NCBI GenBank assembly: GCA_016937795.1
Contig: JAFGVV010000024.1
Location: forward strand, 1 to 64,000
Source: Paludibacteraceae bacterium
GTDB lineage: Bacteria; Bacteroidota; Bacteroidia; Bacteroidales; Paludibacteraceae
Direction of reading: 5' to 3'
DNA: 64,000 nucleotides
Position 1 is the stretch's first letter, and the number at the start of each line of letters is the position of its first letter. A model generated the notes under the pieces. It saw only the letters and a list, made by a program, of their open reading frames with translations, was not told the origin of the DNA and searched no databases. Shown here in pieces: positions 26,004-33,895 of the stretch. The position numbers and the translations under genes are program-made.

Positions 26004-26567
26004 TTAATTGTTGTCTAATATATTTTGCAGTCCCTCCCATCTCGGGTCCATAGGGCTGTCGTCAATTTCTAAATCATCGTCGTCGTCCTCAATGTCAGTA
26101 TCTACATCATCTTTCGAGCGGGTGATATGGCGTTTGAGCTTTGTGACCATTGTTTTGTTGCATTCGCCCGGTGCATGTACATGCTTGAGCGGAATGTTCA
26201 GAAGAATAAATTCGTACAGAAACCAGGCTATGTTGATAGCTCCTTCCGATTCGGGTACAATGACTATTTCATCTTCTTCGGAAAATTTGTCGCCAAACTT
26301 TACCTGTAGTTTCTCTTTATAGCTGATAGGCTGTTCCATGTCGTCGAGGCAGCGATCGCAGGGAATCAAAACTGTACCTTCGATCAGAAAGTCAATTTCA
26401 AAAGCCTGATTTTTTTTTCGGGCTGTCACCTTGGCTTTTACATTGCCTTTTTGTACCTCAGGACTGTCTATCTTTTTAAAATAGTCATTGTCCAAAATAA
26501 ACTCCGTAATACGGGGCTCGTCATTTAAGTCTTTTAAAACGACATTATATAGTCCGAATTTAGACAT
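26004..26567 (-). CDS. yceD: YceD/DUF177 family protein
   Basis: 187 residues. The DUF177 signature is visible as IPCDRCLDDMEQPISYK (Cys pair) and later EFILLNIPLKHVHAPGECN (the second Cys). Members of the family are linked with 23S rRNA accumulation and always sit next to rpmF, as here. The C-terminus is acidic (DVDTDIEDDDDDLEID). First gene of the operon; TACCTTTG (26600-26593, minus) lies about 25 bp upstream. Confidence 0.92.
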   Translation of the reverse strand: MSKFGLYNVVLKDLNDEPRITEFILDNDYFKKIDSPEVQKGNVKAKVTARKKNQAFEIDFLIEGTVLIPCDRCLDDMEQPISYKEKLQVKFGDKFSEEDEIVIVPESEGAINIAWFLYEFILLNIPLKHVHAPGECNKTMVTKLKRHITRSKDDVDTDIEDDDDDLEIDDSPMDPRWEGLQNILDNN

Positions 26568-26592
26568 AGCTTAGCTTTAATTAAAAACCGTG

Positions 26593-26600
26593 CAAAGGTA
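26593..26600 (-). promoter_or_regulatory. Promoter -7 element of yceD-rpmF-fabH
   Basis: TACCTTTG on the minus strand. The matching -33 position reads TTTC. Confidence 0.6.
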
Positions 26601-26739
26601 CAAAAAATGCTCTTAATACGAAACAATTTAGATTTATTATTTATAGAAAATAAATAGTGCCTGATTCAAATTACCGTTTGAATGCTGTAATGATTTGTAT
26701 TGTAGCTTGTTTGTGCTATGCAGAGTGTGTGATGTGTGT

Positions 26740-26970
26740 TTACGATTTAAGAATTATTCTGAAAGTAGTGCCTACCTTAATTTCCGATGATTTTACAAAT
26801 ATTTTACCCTGATGATATTCTTCCACAATTCGTTTCACTAACGAAAGACCCAGCCTCCAACCACGCTTCTTGGTGGTAAAGCCCGGCGAGAATATGGTTT
26901 TAAACTTGTTCTTCTCAATACCTTTCCCATTGTCGGTTACATCAATGATGATGTTGTTTCCACTTTTAGC
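26740..26970 (-). pseudogene. Fragment: 3' end of a histidine kinase gene
   Basis: 231 bases that align without gaps, and with only about ten differences, to the last 231 bases of the intact kinase gene at 42415-43569, including the stop codon. The encoded part is the end of the ATPase domain (FSPGFTTKKRGWRLGLSLV). Nothing upstream matches the kinase; the homology stops at 26970, where a different gene fragment begins on the other strand. Confidence 0.9.
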
Positions 26971-27117
26971 TGCGCTCCTAACCCAATGGTTATTTCAGAA
27001 CACGAAGAGATGCTGCAAGCCATAAAAAACCGAAATGCCAACCGTGCAGGCGAAATAATGTCGAAACATCTGCAGGGCGTAGTGGATTTTGCGAAGCTGA
27101 AACTTGCAAATTCGTAA
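26968..27117 (+). pseudogene. Fragment: C-terminus of a GntR/FadR-type regulator
   Basis: The frame reads MVISEHEEMLQAIKNRNAN, then RAGEIMSKHLQG, then VVDFAKLKLANS and stop. This is the last helix pair of the FCD ligand domain of FadR-subfamily GntR regulators (the EH..ML.AI...N...A...M..HL pattern). The DNA-binding part is missing. It abuts the kinase fragment, so a deletion or recombination joined two unrelated genes. Confidence 0.7.
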
Positions 27118-27568
27118 CAACCAGAAACAAATGCAACACAATTACCGAATTCGCTGAATTACGGATAATTATGACTATCTTTGCAACCATCAGAAACTCC
27201 AGTTGTTACAATGAATAGTTGAACAATACACTCGTTTGGACACACATCGGGCATACTTTTGATTTTCGCATTTCGAAATGACGAACATAAAGTAACAGAC
27301 ACATCCAACCCTACAACTCTCACTAAGACAGACTTAAAACATCTCACTCTGCTTATCAAGTTTTTCCAACCGCTTGACAAGGCCTTTTCCAGAAGAAAGT
27401 TATCGCCTTCTTCTCTTGCTAATTAAAAGCGACTCCCCATAACAAGGCATTACAAGCCTCTTCCAACAAAAGCTTCCAATTAGCCTGCGAGTTCTCCCAG
27501 CAATCCTGTATCCCTAATAAACGGACAGGACGGGACCAAAATGCGATCCGAAAAAACAAAAATATCGC
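27118..27568. other. Intergenic 450 bp, unassigned
   Basis: No gene supported. On the minus strand a frame around 27420-27540 reads protein-like at its end (SQANWKLLLEEACNALLWG) but has no family I know. ATGCGAT (27541-27547) is inverted as ATCGCAT (27564-27570), overlapping the start codon of the AraC gene. Confidence 0.4.
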
Positions 27569-28147
27569 ATGAAAATATATATAAAATACATGGTTAGCCT
27601 TCGTTGCAAAATGGTGGTAAAAGAAGAGCTTAAAAAACTCGGACTTCACTTCATTGTGGTCGATTTAGGCGAAATAGAAATCATGGAGGACATCACAGAT
27701 GCTCAGAGAGAAGAATTGAAAAATGCTTTAATTAACTCTGGCCTCGAATTGATGGACGACAAACGTTCCGTATTGATTGAAAAAATCAAAAACATAGTAG
27801 TAGAAATGATCCACTACTCCGACGAGCTACCTAAAATCAACTACTCCGACTACATCAGCGAAAAACTGGACTACGACTACACCTACCTTTCGAATTTATT
27901 TTCAGAAATAAATGGCATTACCATACAGCAATTTATAATTACACACAAAATTGAACGTGTAAAGGAATTGCTCTTCTACGACGAATTGAGCCTTACTGAA
28001 ATATCGTACAGAATGCAATATAGTTCTGTAGCACATTTATCAAATCAATTTAAGAAAGTCACAGGCCTCACTCCATCGCAATTTAAGCATTTAAAGTTCA
28101 AACACAGAAACCAGATTGAAGCAATCGGAAATAAAGACCAAGAATGA
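27569..28147 (+). CDS. Small AraC family transcriptional regulator
   Basis: 192 residues. N-terminal part (1-75) of a Bacteroidota-specific type with VSLRCKMVVKEELKKLGL and LGEIEIMEDIT; it looks like a small ferredoxin-like or metal-binding fold, but only one Cys remains. The C-terminal AraC domain (about 95-185) has YDYTYLSNLFSEINGITIQQF and the second motif LSLTEISYRMQYSSVAHLSN plus FKKVTGLTPSQFK. Its stop overlaps the kinase start by four bases (ATGA), so regulator and kinase are translationally coupled. Candidate activator of the four promoters described at 30757, 35004, 36855 and 41575. Confidence 0.88.
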   Translation: MKIYIKYMVSLRCKMVVKEELKKLGLHFIVVDLGEIEIMEDITDAQREELKNALINSGLELMDDKRSVLIEKIKNIVVEMIHYSDELPKINYSDYISEKLDYDYTYLSNLFSEINGITIQQFIITHKIERVKELLFYDELSLTEISYRMQYSSVAHLSNQFKKVTGLTPSQFKHLKFKHRNQIEAIGNKDQE

Positions 28148-30165
28148 AAACACAAGCATCACAATATGCCCGGAGTCTGATAGAGGCCAGCTTAGACCCA
28201 TTGGTAACCATTAGCGCCGAAGGTAAAATAATGGACATGAATCAGGCCACAGCCAATATTATTGGACTTTCGCGCAATGAAATTACCGACAGCGATTTTT
28301 TTAATTATTTTACGGAACCGCAAATGGCCCGCGAAGTATATCAGGAAGTATTTGCAATGGGCTCGGTAGCCGACTCGCCGCTCACTCTGCGACATACAAA
28401 CGGGAAACTCACCGATGTACTTTTCAACGGTTCAGTTTTTAAAGACGAAGAAGGAAATGTGCTTGGGGTAGTAATTGTGGCACGCGATGTAACTGAACAA
28501 AAACGAATTGCAACAGAATTGAACCACGCCAAAGAAACAGCTGAACTAGCCAACAAAGTGGCACAAAAAGCAAACAACGTAGCACAAACAGCCACACGCA
28601 AAGCCGAAGATGCAGTGAAAGCAAAACAACAGTTCCTGTCGAATATGAGTCACGAAATACGTACGCCAATGAATGCCATCATTGGTTTTACCAAAGTGAT
28701 ACTCAAAACTGAGCTCAGCGTAAAGCAGAAGGAATATCTCACCGCCATAAAAATGAGTGGCGATGCGCTGATTGTGCTTATCAACGACATTCTCGATCTG
28801 GCAAAGGTTGATGCCGGCCAAATGGTTTTCGAACAAATTCCGTTCAAACTTGAAACCTCTATTTTTGCCATGCTGCACCTGTTCGAAACGAAAATTCTGG
28901 AGAAAAATCTGAAACTAAAAATAGAATTTGACCCGAAAATACCCAAAATACTGCTCGGCGACCCGGTAAGATTACACCAGATCATCCTGAATCTGGTAAG
29001 CAATGCAGTGAAATTCACCCACAAAGGCTCCATTACCGTAAGCGTAAAACTCACGGGCGAAGACGACACAAAAGCAAACGTACAGTTTACAGTGTCGGAT
29101 ACGGGCATTGGCATTGAAGCCACAAAACTCGAAAAAATATTCGAAAACTTTCAGCAGGCATCAAGCGGCACTTCACGGTTATACGGAGGCACAGGGTTAG
29201 GATTGGCCATTGTGAAACAATTAGTTGAGGCTCAGAATTCAAAAATATTGGTTACGAGCGAAGTTGCAAAAGGTTCGAGTTTCAGCTTCACACTCAACCT
29301 GCCAAAAACTGTAGAAATTCCGGATTCAGAAACAGAAATCCCTATTCAGGACATGGAAGTGAAAAACATTAAAGTATTGGTGGCCGAAGATATTCCACTG
29401 AATCAACTGTTGATGAAAACAATACTCGACGACTTTGGTTTTGAGCGAGAAATAGCTGCCAATGGACAAATTGCCATAGAAAAACTGGAAGCCGGACAAT
29501 ACGACATTGTATTGATGGACCTTCAAATGCCCGAGATGAATGGATTTGAAGCTACCGAGCATATTCGAAACATCCTGAAATCGGATATTCCGATAATTGC
29601 CCTCACGGCCGATGTAACCACTGTAGATCTGGCTAAATGCAAGGCAGTTGGCATGAACGATTATATTGCCAAACCGGTTGACGAGCGACTGTTATACAGC
29701 AAAATTGTAAATCTTGTAAAAAAGAATCAATCGACAGAAGTGCCAACAGAAGACCATAAGGGCGACGATTTGAGAAAAAGTTGTATCGACCTTGAATATC
29801 TGTCGAAACGCACAAAATCGAATCCATTATTAATGATGGAAATGATTTCGCTTTATCTGGAACAAACGCCACCACTATTATACGCCATGAAGCAAAGCAT
29901 GAAAGACAAAAACTGGGTTGGATTATACGCTGCAGTTCACAAAATGATACCTTCGTTCGCCATTATGGGCATTAGCGACGATTTTGAAAACATGGCCAAA
30001 GAAGTGCAGGAGTATGCTGGCACACAACAACAAACCGATCATATCCCGGCATTGATAGTTCAAATTGAAAGCATTTGTCTACAGGCTTGTGTAGAATTGA
30101 AAAAAGAATACCTTATAATGAAAAATGAAAATGAAACGAACAGGGCAAAACTTAATCAATTATGA
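28144..30165 (+). CDS. Hybrid PAS sensor histidine kinase with HPt domain
   Basis: 673 residues, no membrane helix, so a cytoplasmic sensor. A PAS domain (about 10-120) is followed by an Ala/Lys-rich coiled coil (120-160). HisKA carries His170 in NMSHEIRTPMNAIIGF. The HATPase (about 275-390) has NLVSNAVKFTHKG, DTGIGIE and GGTGLGLAIV. A receiver domain (about 405-525) carries phospho-acceptor Asp459 in VLMDLQMPEMNG. A C-terminal HPt module has His599 in AAVHKMIPSFAIMG. The phosphate can therefore pass His-Asp-His and on to the stand-alone receiver encoded 66 bp downstream. Confidence 0.93.
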   Translation: MKTQASQYARSLIEASLDPLVTISAEGKIMDMNQATANIIGLSRNEITDSDFFNYFTEPQMAREVYQEVFAMGSVADSPLTLRHTNGKLTDVLFNGSVFKDEEGNVLGVVIVARDVTEQKRIATELNHAKETAELANKVAQKANNVAQTATRKAEDAVKAKQQFLSNMSHEIRTPMNAIIGFTKVILKTELSVKQKEYLTAIKMSGDALIVLINDILDLAKVDAGQMVFEQIPFKLETSIFAMLHLFETKILEKNLKLKIEFDPKIPKILLGDPVRLHQIILNLVSNAVKFTHKGSITVSVKLTGEDDTKANVQFTVSDTGIGIEATKLEKIFENFQQASSGTSRLYGGTGLGLAIVKQLVEAQNSKILVTSEVAKGSSFSFTLNLPKTVEIPDSETEIPIQDMEVKNIKVLVAEDIPLNQLLMKTILDDFGFEREIAANGQIAIEKLEAGQYDIVLMDLQMPEMNGFEATEHIRNILKSDIPIIALTADVTTVDLAKCKAVGMNDYIAKPVDERLLYSKIVNLVKKNQSTEVPTEDHKGDDLRKSCIDLEYLSKRTKSNPLLMMEMISLYLEQTPPLLYAMKQSMKDKNWVGLYAAVHKMIPSFAIMGISDDFENMAKEVQEYAGTQQQTDHIPALIVQIESICLQACVELKKEYLIMKNENETNRAKLNQL

Positions 30166-30231
30166 ACCCAATGGTTATAATTAAATTTTGTTTAAGAGTT
30201 CTATCTTCCAAAAAAAACAAAATATATACAG

Positions 30232-30666
30232 ATGAAAAAAGAAAATAAGATACGCATCTTTTTGGTTGACGACGATGTGGTATATCTGAAATTACTTGAA
30301 ATTGAATTTCACGAAAGTGGCGATTTCGATATTGAAACCTATGCTACAGGAGAACTTTGTGTGGAAAATCTTTCGCACAAACCGGACATTATCATTCTCG
30401 ATTATCTGCTCGACGGTGTGGAACGCGACGTGATGAACGGCATTGAAACGCTCGACAAAATAAAAGCTTACGACCCCAACATCCAGGTAGTAATACTCTC
30501 AGCTCAGGACAAAATTGATGTAGCAGTGAACTGTATGCATCATGCGGCATTCGACTACGTGGTGAAAAGCGAAACTGCATTTATGCGTTTACAAAAAATA
30601 ATCTCCAATATTTTTGAAACAAAAAAACTCAAAAAACAACTAAATTGGTATATGGAAAGAATGTAA
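30232..30666 (+). CDS. Stand-alone response regulator receiver protein
   Basis: 144 residues containing one receiver domain: the acidic pair in FLVDDDVVYLK, phospho-acceptor Asp57 in IIILDYLLDG, the Thr/Ser switch VVILSAQDK and the conserved Lys in DYVVKSETAF. There is no DNA-binding output. The C-terminal helix (KKLKKQLNWYMERM) is basic. Probably takes phosphate from the HPt module of the preceding kinase and acts by protein contact, perhaps with the AraC protein. Confidence 0.9.
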   Translation: MKKENKIRIFLVDDDVVYLKLLEIEFHESGDFDIETYATGELCVENLSHKPDIIILDYLLDGVERDVMNGIETLDKIKAYDPNIQVVILSAQDKIDVAVNCMHHAAFDYVVKSETAFMRLQKIISNIFETKKLKKQLNWYMERM

Positions 30667-30696
30667 AGTCCAGAGGACTATTATTGTAGTATTTAT

Positions 30697-30743
30697 GATA
30701 CAAACAGAGCCAATCAAATAATTTGATTGGCTCTGTTTGTATC
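30697..30743. terminator. 47-bp near-perfect palindrome, bidirectional terminator-like
   Basis: Arms of 23 bases (30697-30719 and 30721-30743) are exact inverted copies around a single base. No long T tract. It separates the receiver gene from the regulated promoter that starts at 30757. Confidence 0.7.
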
Positions 30744-30756
30744 AATCCGTGAATAA

Positions 30757-30812
30757 TGTAACAATTAAAATGAATTGTGTAATTAGTTGAGAAGCTTTTA
30801 CCCTCACCTTTG
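30757..30812 (+). promoter_or_regulatory. Regulon promoter, site 1 (OMP/YtxH operon)
   Basis: TGTAAC (30757-30762), 15 bases, TGTAAT (30778-30783), 21 bases, CACCTTTG (30805-30812). The -7 element starts with C instead of T and no standard TTTG stands at -33, as expected for an activator-dependent promoter. Confidence 0.75.
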
Positions 30813-30851
30813 CAGAGTAATAATTTAGTTACAACAATTTAAACGAAGTAT

Positions 30852-31487
30852 ATGAAAAACAAGAGTTTATTAATGCTTATTGCGCTGTTCGTTTTCGCTG
30901 GTACTGGCATGGCTCAGACAAGCGATTTTAGCGAAAAGATTTCAATTGGTGTAAAAGCAGGAGCCAACATTTCGAACGTGTACGACACACAGGGAGATGA
31001 ATTTGATGCCGATGCAAAATTAGGATTTGCCGCAGGTGCATTTGTACAAATACCTCTCGGACGATTTTTAGGATTTCATCCTGAAATACTCTTTTCACAA
31101 AAAGGTTATCAGGGTTCAGGATCAATTCTGGGTAGCGACTACAATTACACCCGCACTACAAACTTCATCGATGTACCACTTTTAATCGCGTTAAAAGCAT
31201 CGCCATTCGTCACCTTTTTGGTAGGTCCGCAATATTCGTATCTGGTTAGTCAGAAGTACTATTTACATACTGCACTTGGCGATGTAACCGAAGAAGAACA
31301 TTTTGAAAACGAAAATTTGCTGAAAAACACTTTGAGTGTCACTGGTGGTTTCGACATTAATCTTAGCAGTATCGTTATTGGTGCTCGTGCAGGCTGGGAC
31401 ATTACTAACAACAAAGGCGATGGCACCTCGACTACCCCACGCTACAAAAACATGTGGTATCAGGCTACCGTAGGGTATAGATTTTAA
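30852..31487 (+). CDS. PorT-like outer-membrane beta-barrel protein
   Basis: 211 residues. Signal peptide 1-21 (IALFVFAGTGMAQ), then the typical start of the Bacteroidota porin-family barrel (ISIGVKAGANISNVYDTQGD; GFAAGAFVQIPLGRFLGFHPEILFSQKGY, quoted as two strands) and a C-terminal aromatic strand ending TVGYRF. Eight strands expected. First gene of a stress/envelope operon under site 1. Confidence 0.85.
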   Translation: MKNKSLLMLIALFVFAGTGMAQTSDFSEKISIGVKAGANISNVYDTQGDEFDADAKLGFAAGAFVQIPLGRFLGFHPEILFSQKGYQGSGSILGSDYNYTRTTNFIDVPLLIALKASPFVTFLVGPQYSYLVSQKYYLHTALGDVTEEEHFENENLLKNTLSVTGGFDINLSSIVIGARAGWDITNNKGDGTSTTPRYKNMWYQATVGYRF

Positions 31488-31506
31488 TTTGAAGATTTGA
31501 AGATTT
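31486..31506 (+). repeat. AATTTGAAGATTTGAA-type intergenic repeat
   Basis: Tandem heptamer-like sequence after the OMP stop codon; the same words recur in the hairpin at 33803-33886. Confidence 0.5.
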
Positions 31507-31548
31507 ATAAAAAACAACATTACATCATTTACATAAAATAAAAACACA

Positions 31549-31833
31549 ATGGACAATTTAAACGGAACAGGAAAACTAATTGGTGCTTTAGTAGTTGGCG
31601 CATTAGCCGGAGCAGCACTCGGAATTTTATTTGCGCCCGACAAGGGAAGCAAAACACGCAGCAACATTATTGACGGAGCTAAGGATTTGGCCGGCGACAT
31701 TAAGAAAAAAATGACTGACGAAGCTGCTGCTTTACGCAAAAAAGCTGACGAACTCGAAAGAATGGCCAAAGAAAAAGTAGAAGAAGTTTTTGACAACGTG
31801 AAGCATAAAGCTGAAGACGCTGTAAAAAAATAA
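31549..31833 (+). CDS. YtxH domain-containing protein
   Basis: 94 residues. A Gly/Ala-rich membrane helix (about 11-29, LIGALVVGALAGAALGILF) followed by FAPDKGSKTR, the YtxH hallmark, then a highly charged helix (KKKMTDEAAALRKKADELE) that would form a coiled coil. Members are general-stress or envelope proteins. Second gene of the operon. Confidence 0.9.
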   Translation: MDNLNGTGKLIGALVVGALAGAALGILFAPDKGSKTRSNIIDGAKDLAGDIKKKMTDEAAALRKKADELERMAKEKVEEVFDNVKHKAEDAVKK

Positions 31834-31933
31834 CAGTAAAATGGGGAAGTGCCGAACCGCAACGAAATATCCGGGTTCGGCAGATTTCCGGTTTTAGTAA
31901 CACAAATTCACTCCATACAAAAACAATACGATT

Positions 31934-32302
31934 ATGCCTGAGTTAAAAAAACTGAAAGAACTGACCGACAGTGTAAAACAATACCTGTTGTTGCACATCG
32001 AAATTTTAAAGCTCGAGGGCACAAAACATGCTTCGACAATTGGCTCTACAGTGATTAGTTCGCTCATAATGGGGGCTTCGGTATTTATGTTTGTGTTTGC
32101 ATTGAGTATTGGTCTCGGATTTTACCTCTCGGCCTTGCTGGGCGACTCCTATTCGGGCTTTGCCATTATCGCATCGTTTTACATGTTACTCACCCTCATT
32201 ATTCTTATTGGTCGCAAAAGATTTATCGAAAAGCCATTGCGCAACAAAATTATTTCGAAGATACTTGAAACAACAAATCCAACAGATGAAAAGGCTATTT
32301 AA
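31934..32302 (+). CDS. Holin-like membrane protein (phage holin superfamily III-like)
   Basis: 122 residues. An N-terminal amphipathic helix (KKLKELTDSVKQYLLLHIEI) precedes two membrane helices (about 39-62 and 71-93). This layout matches the small family often annotated as actinobacterial holin-X and is regularly found next to YtxH genes. Probably an envelope-stress protein rather than a phage lysis protein. Confidence 0.75.
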   Translation: MPELKKLKELTDSVKQYLLLHIEILKLEGTKHASTIGSTVISSLIMGASVFMFVFALSIGLGFYLSALLGDSYSGFAIIASFYMLLTLIILIGRKRFIEKPLRNKIISKILETTNPTDEKAI

Positions 32303-32319
32303 CTAATAAAGAAAATACC

Positions 32320-32748
32320 ATGAGTAATAATAATCAGGAACAAAAGGCCTACTACGGAAACACTACTCTTACAAGAGTCAGCATTAGTAATTACGAGCAA
32401 CTGTTGACACAGATTGAAATCCTTCGTGAAGAAAAAGACTTTCAGGAGGATAAACTTAAAAATTCATTCAGCGAAATGCTGGGACTACTGAATATTATGT
32501 CGTTGTTCAAAGCTGCTACAAAACAGGAACAACCCCTGGAACTTGCCAAAACAGGTCTGAATATGATACTCACCCTGATTATTGATCTGGTACTTGGCAA
32601 ACACCGCAGCATTAAAGGATACTTAAGTGCAGTAATGGTCGAAAAATTCACCACTGTACTCATCAACAACAATCTGATAAACATAATTACCGGCATAAGC
32701 TCACTGTTCAACAGAAAAACCCAATACGAAAGAAGTCAGGAATTTTAA
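32320..32748 (+). CDS. Hypothetical protein of the YtxH/holin-like cassette
   Basis: 142 residues, not recognised. N-terminal soluble helix (YEQLLTQIEILREEKDFQED) and two weakly hydrophobic helices (LNMILTLIIDLVLGKH; FTTVLINNNLINIITGISSL). No signal peptide. Only 17 bp follow the holin-like gene, so it belongs to the same transcript; its partner genes suggest a membrane-associated stress role. Confidence 0.65.
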   Translation: MSNNNQEQKAYYGNTTLTRVSISNYEQLLTQIEILREEKDFQEDKLKNSFSEMLGLLNIMSLFKAATKQEQPLELAKTGLNMILTLIIDLVLGKHRSIKGYLSAVMVEKFTTVLINNNLINIITGISSLFNRKTQYERSQEF

Positions 32749-32798
32749 TTCACAAGCAACAGAACAAAAAAACAGCAACACTTTAAAACAACAACAAG

Positions 32799-33248
32799 AT
32801 GAAAACTAAAAACATTAAATCAGGCATTTTTGCTGTAGCAGCAAGTGCAATACTCCTCTTTTCAATGAGCTCATGTGCTTCGAAAACACATTTTCTTACA
32901 TCTACAGTAGTGCCTGCCGCCCAGGGAACAGTGGAAGTAAAAACCGATAGAAACAAGAACTATGTCATCGAAATTGACATCACAAACCTCTCCCCATCCA
33001 CCCGTCTGTCGCCTCCGAGCAATGCATATGTGGTTTGGCTTATTGCAGCCGACAACAGCGCACAAAACCTGGGACAGCTGAATAGTTCGGACCGTTTTAT
33101 GTCGAAAAACTTAGATGCCGAATTTAAAACCGTGACCGGAATACGACCTGCAAAAATTATGATTACTGCCGAAAACGATCCTCAGGTGCAATACCCTTCA
33201 TTTTCGGAAGTCATTCTGGCTACTGATTTTTTAAACTTAAAGAAATAA
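32799..33248 (+). CDS. Hypothetical lipoprotein
   Basis: 149 residues. Signal peptide with lipobox FSMSSCASK (Cys near residue 27). The mature domain is beta-rich: GTVEVKTDRNKNYVIEIDI, AYVVWLIAAD and an EVILATDFLNLKK end. The pattern looks like an anti-sigma-K-factor-like or Ig-like sandwich but no family is certain. Same operon. Confidence 0.7.
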   Translation: MKTKNIKSGIFAVAASAILLFSMSSCASKTHFLTSTVVPAAQGTVEVKTDRNKNYVIEIDITNLSPSTRLSPPSNAYVVWLIAADNSAQNLGQLNSSDRFMSKNLDAEFKTVTGIRPAKIMITAENDPQVQYPSFSEVILATDFLNLKK

Positions 33249-33278
33249 CAATTCAAACACAATCATAAAAACAACACA

Positions 33279-33779
33279 ATGAAAAAAATTGTACTCTCAC
33301 TTTCCTTCGCTCTGATCACAGTATTTGCATTTAGCCAGAGTCCTTTATATGTTGGCTCATCGCAACTTAATCTCGGTGTAGGATTGTCCGATTCAGGCAT
33401 TCCGGTGTATATCGGATTCGATCACAGTATTGCCCGCGACATTACACTCGGAGCTGAACTGTCGTACCGTGCTTACAACGAAAACTGGCAAAACAATTAC
33501 TACAACCACAACATTGTGGGAATTTCGGCCAATGCAAACTACCATTTCAACACGCTGTTTGGCATGTCACCACGTTGGGATTTGTACGCAGGTGGAAATT
33601 TAGGCTTTTACTTCTGGATTTCGCCCGATGGTTACACAGGCAATTCAAGCTCACGTTTGGGCTTTGGTGGACAGGTAGGAGCACGTTATTACTTCACAAA
33701 CAGCATTGGTCTTAATATAGAATTTGGTGGCGGAAACGCATTCACCGGAGGAAAACTGGGACTTTCGTTCCGATTGTAA
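33279..33779 (+). CDS. Small outer-membrane beta-barrel protein
   Basis: 166 residues with a 19-residue signal peptide (ALITVFAFSQ). Alternating strands with aromatic residues (YVGSSQLNLGVGLSDSGI; ELSYRAYNENWQ; LGFGGQVGARYYF), ending LGLSFRL. Resembles OmpX/OmpW-size barrels. Last gene before a 14-bp hairpin. Confidence 0.75.
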   Translation: MKKIVLSLSFALITVFAFSQSPLYVGSSQLNLGVGLSDSGIPVYIGFDHSIARDITLGAELSYRAYNENWQNNYYNHNIVGISANANYHFNTLFGMSPRWDLYAGGNLGFYFWISPDGYTGNSSSRLGFGGQVGARYYFTNSIGLNIEFGGGNAFTGGKLGLSFRL

Positions 33780-33802
33780 AAAGTATAATTCGAAAATTAT
33801 GT

Positions 33803-33886
33803 AATTTGAAGATTTGAAAATAGAGGGTAACCTGACATTTTCAAATCTTCTTGTTTCTATATTCTCAAATCTTCAAATTTTCAAAT
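33803..33886. repeat. Inverted repeat of AAGATTTGAA type, possible terminator
   Basis: GAAGATTTGAAAAT (33808-33821) is exactly inverted at 33837-33850, and another copy of the same word follows at 33865-33886. The first stem could end the upstream transcript. Confidence 0.6.
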
Positions 33887-33895
33887 TTCTCAACC

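Noticed and set aside
26968..27117. The GntR-like frame as an intact microprotein
   Set aside because: It matches only the end of the FCD domain and begins exactly at the junction with another gene fragment.
31934..32302. Holin-like gene as a sign of a prophage
   Set aside because: Neighbours are YtxH, lipoprotein and OMP genes; there are no lysis, capsid or integrase genes in the window.
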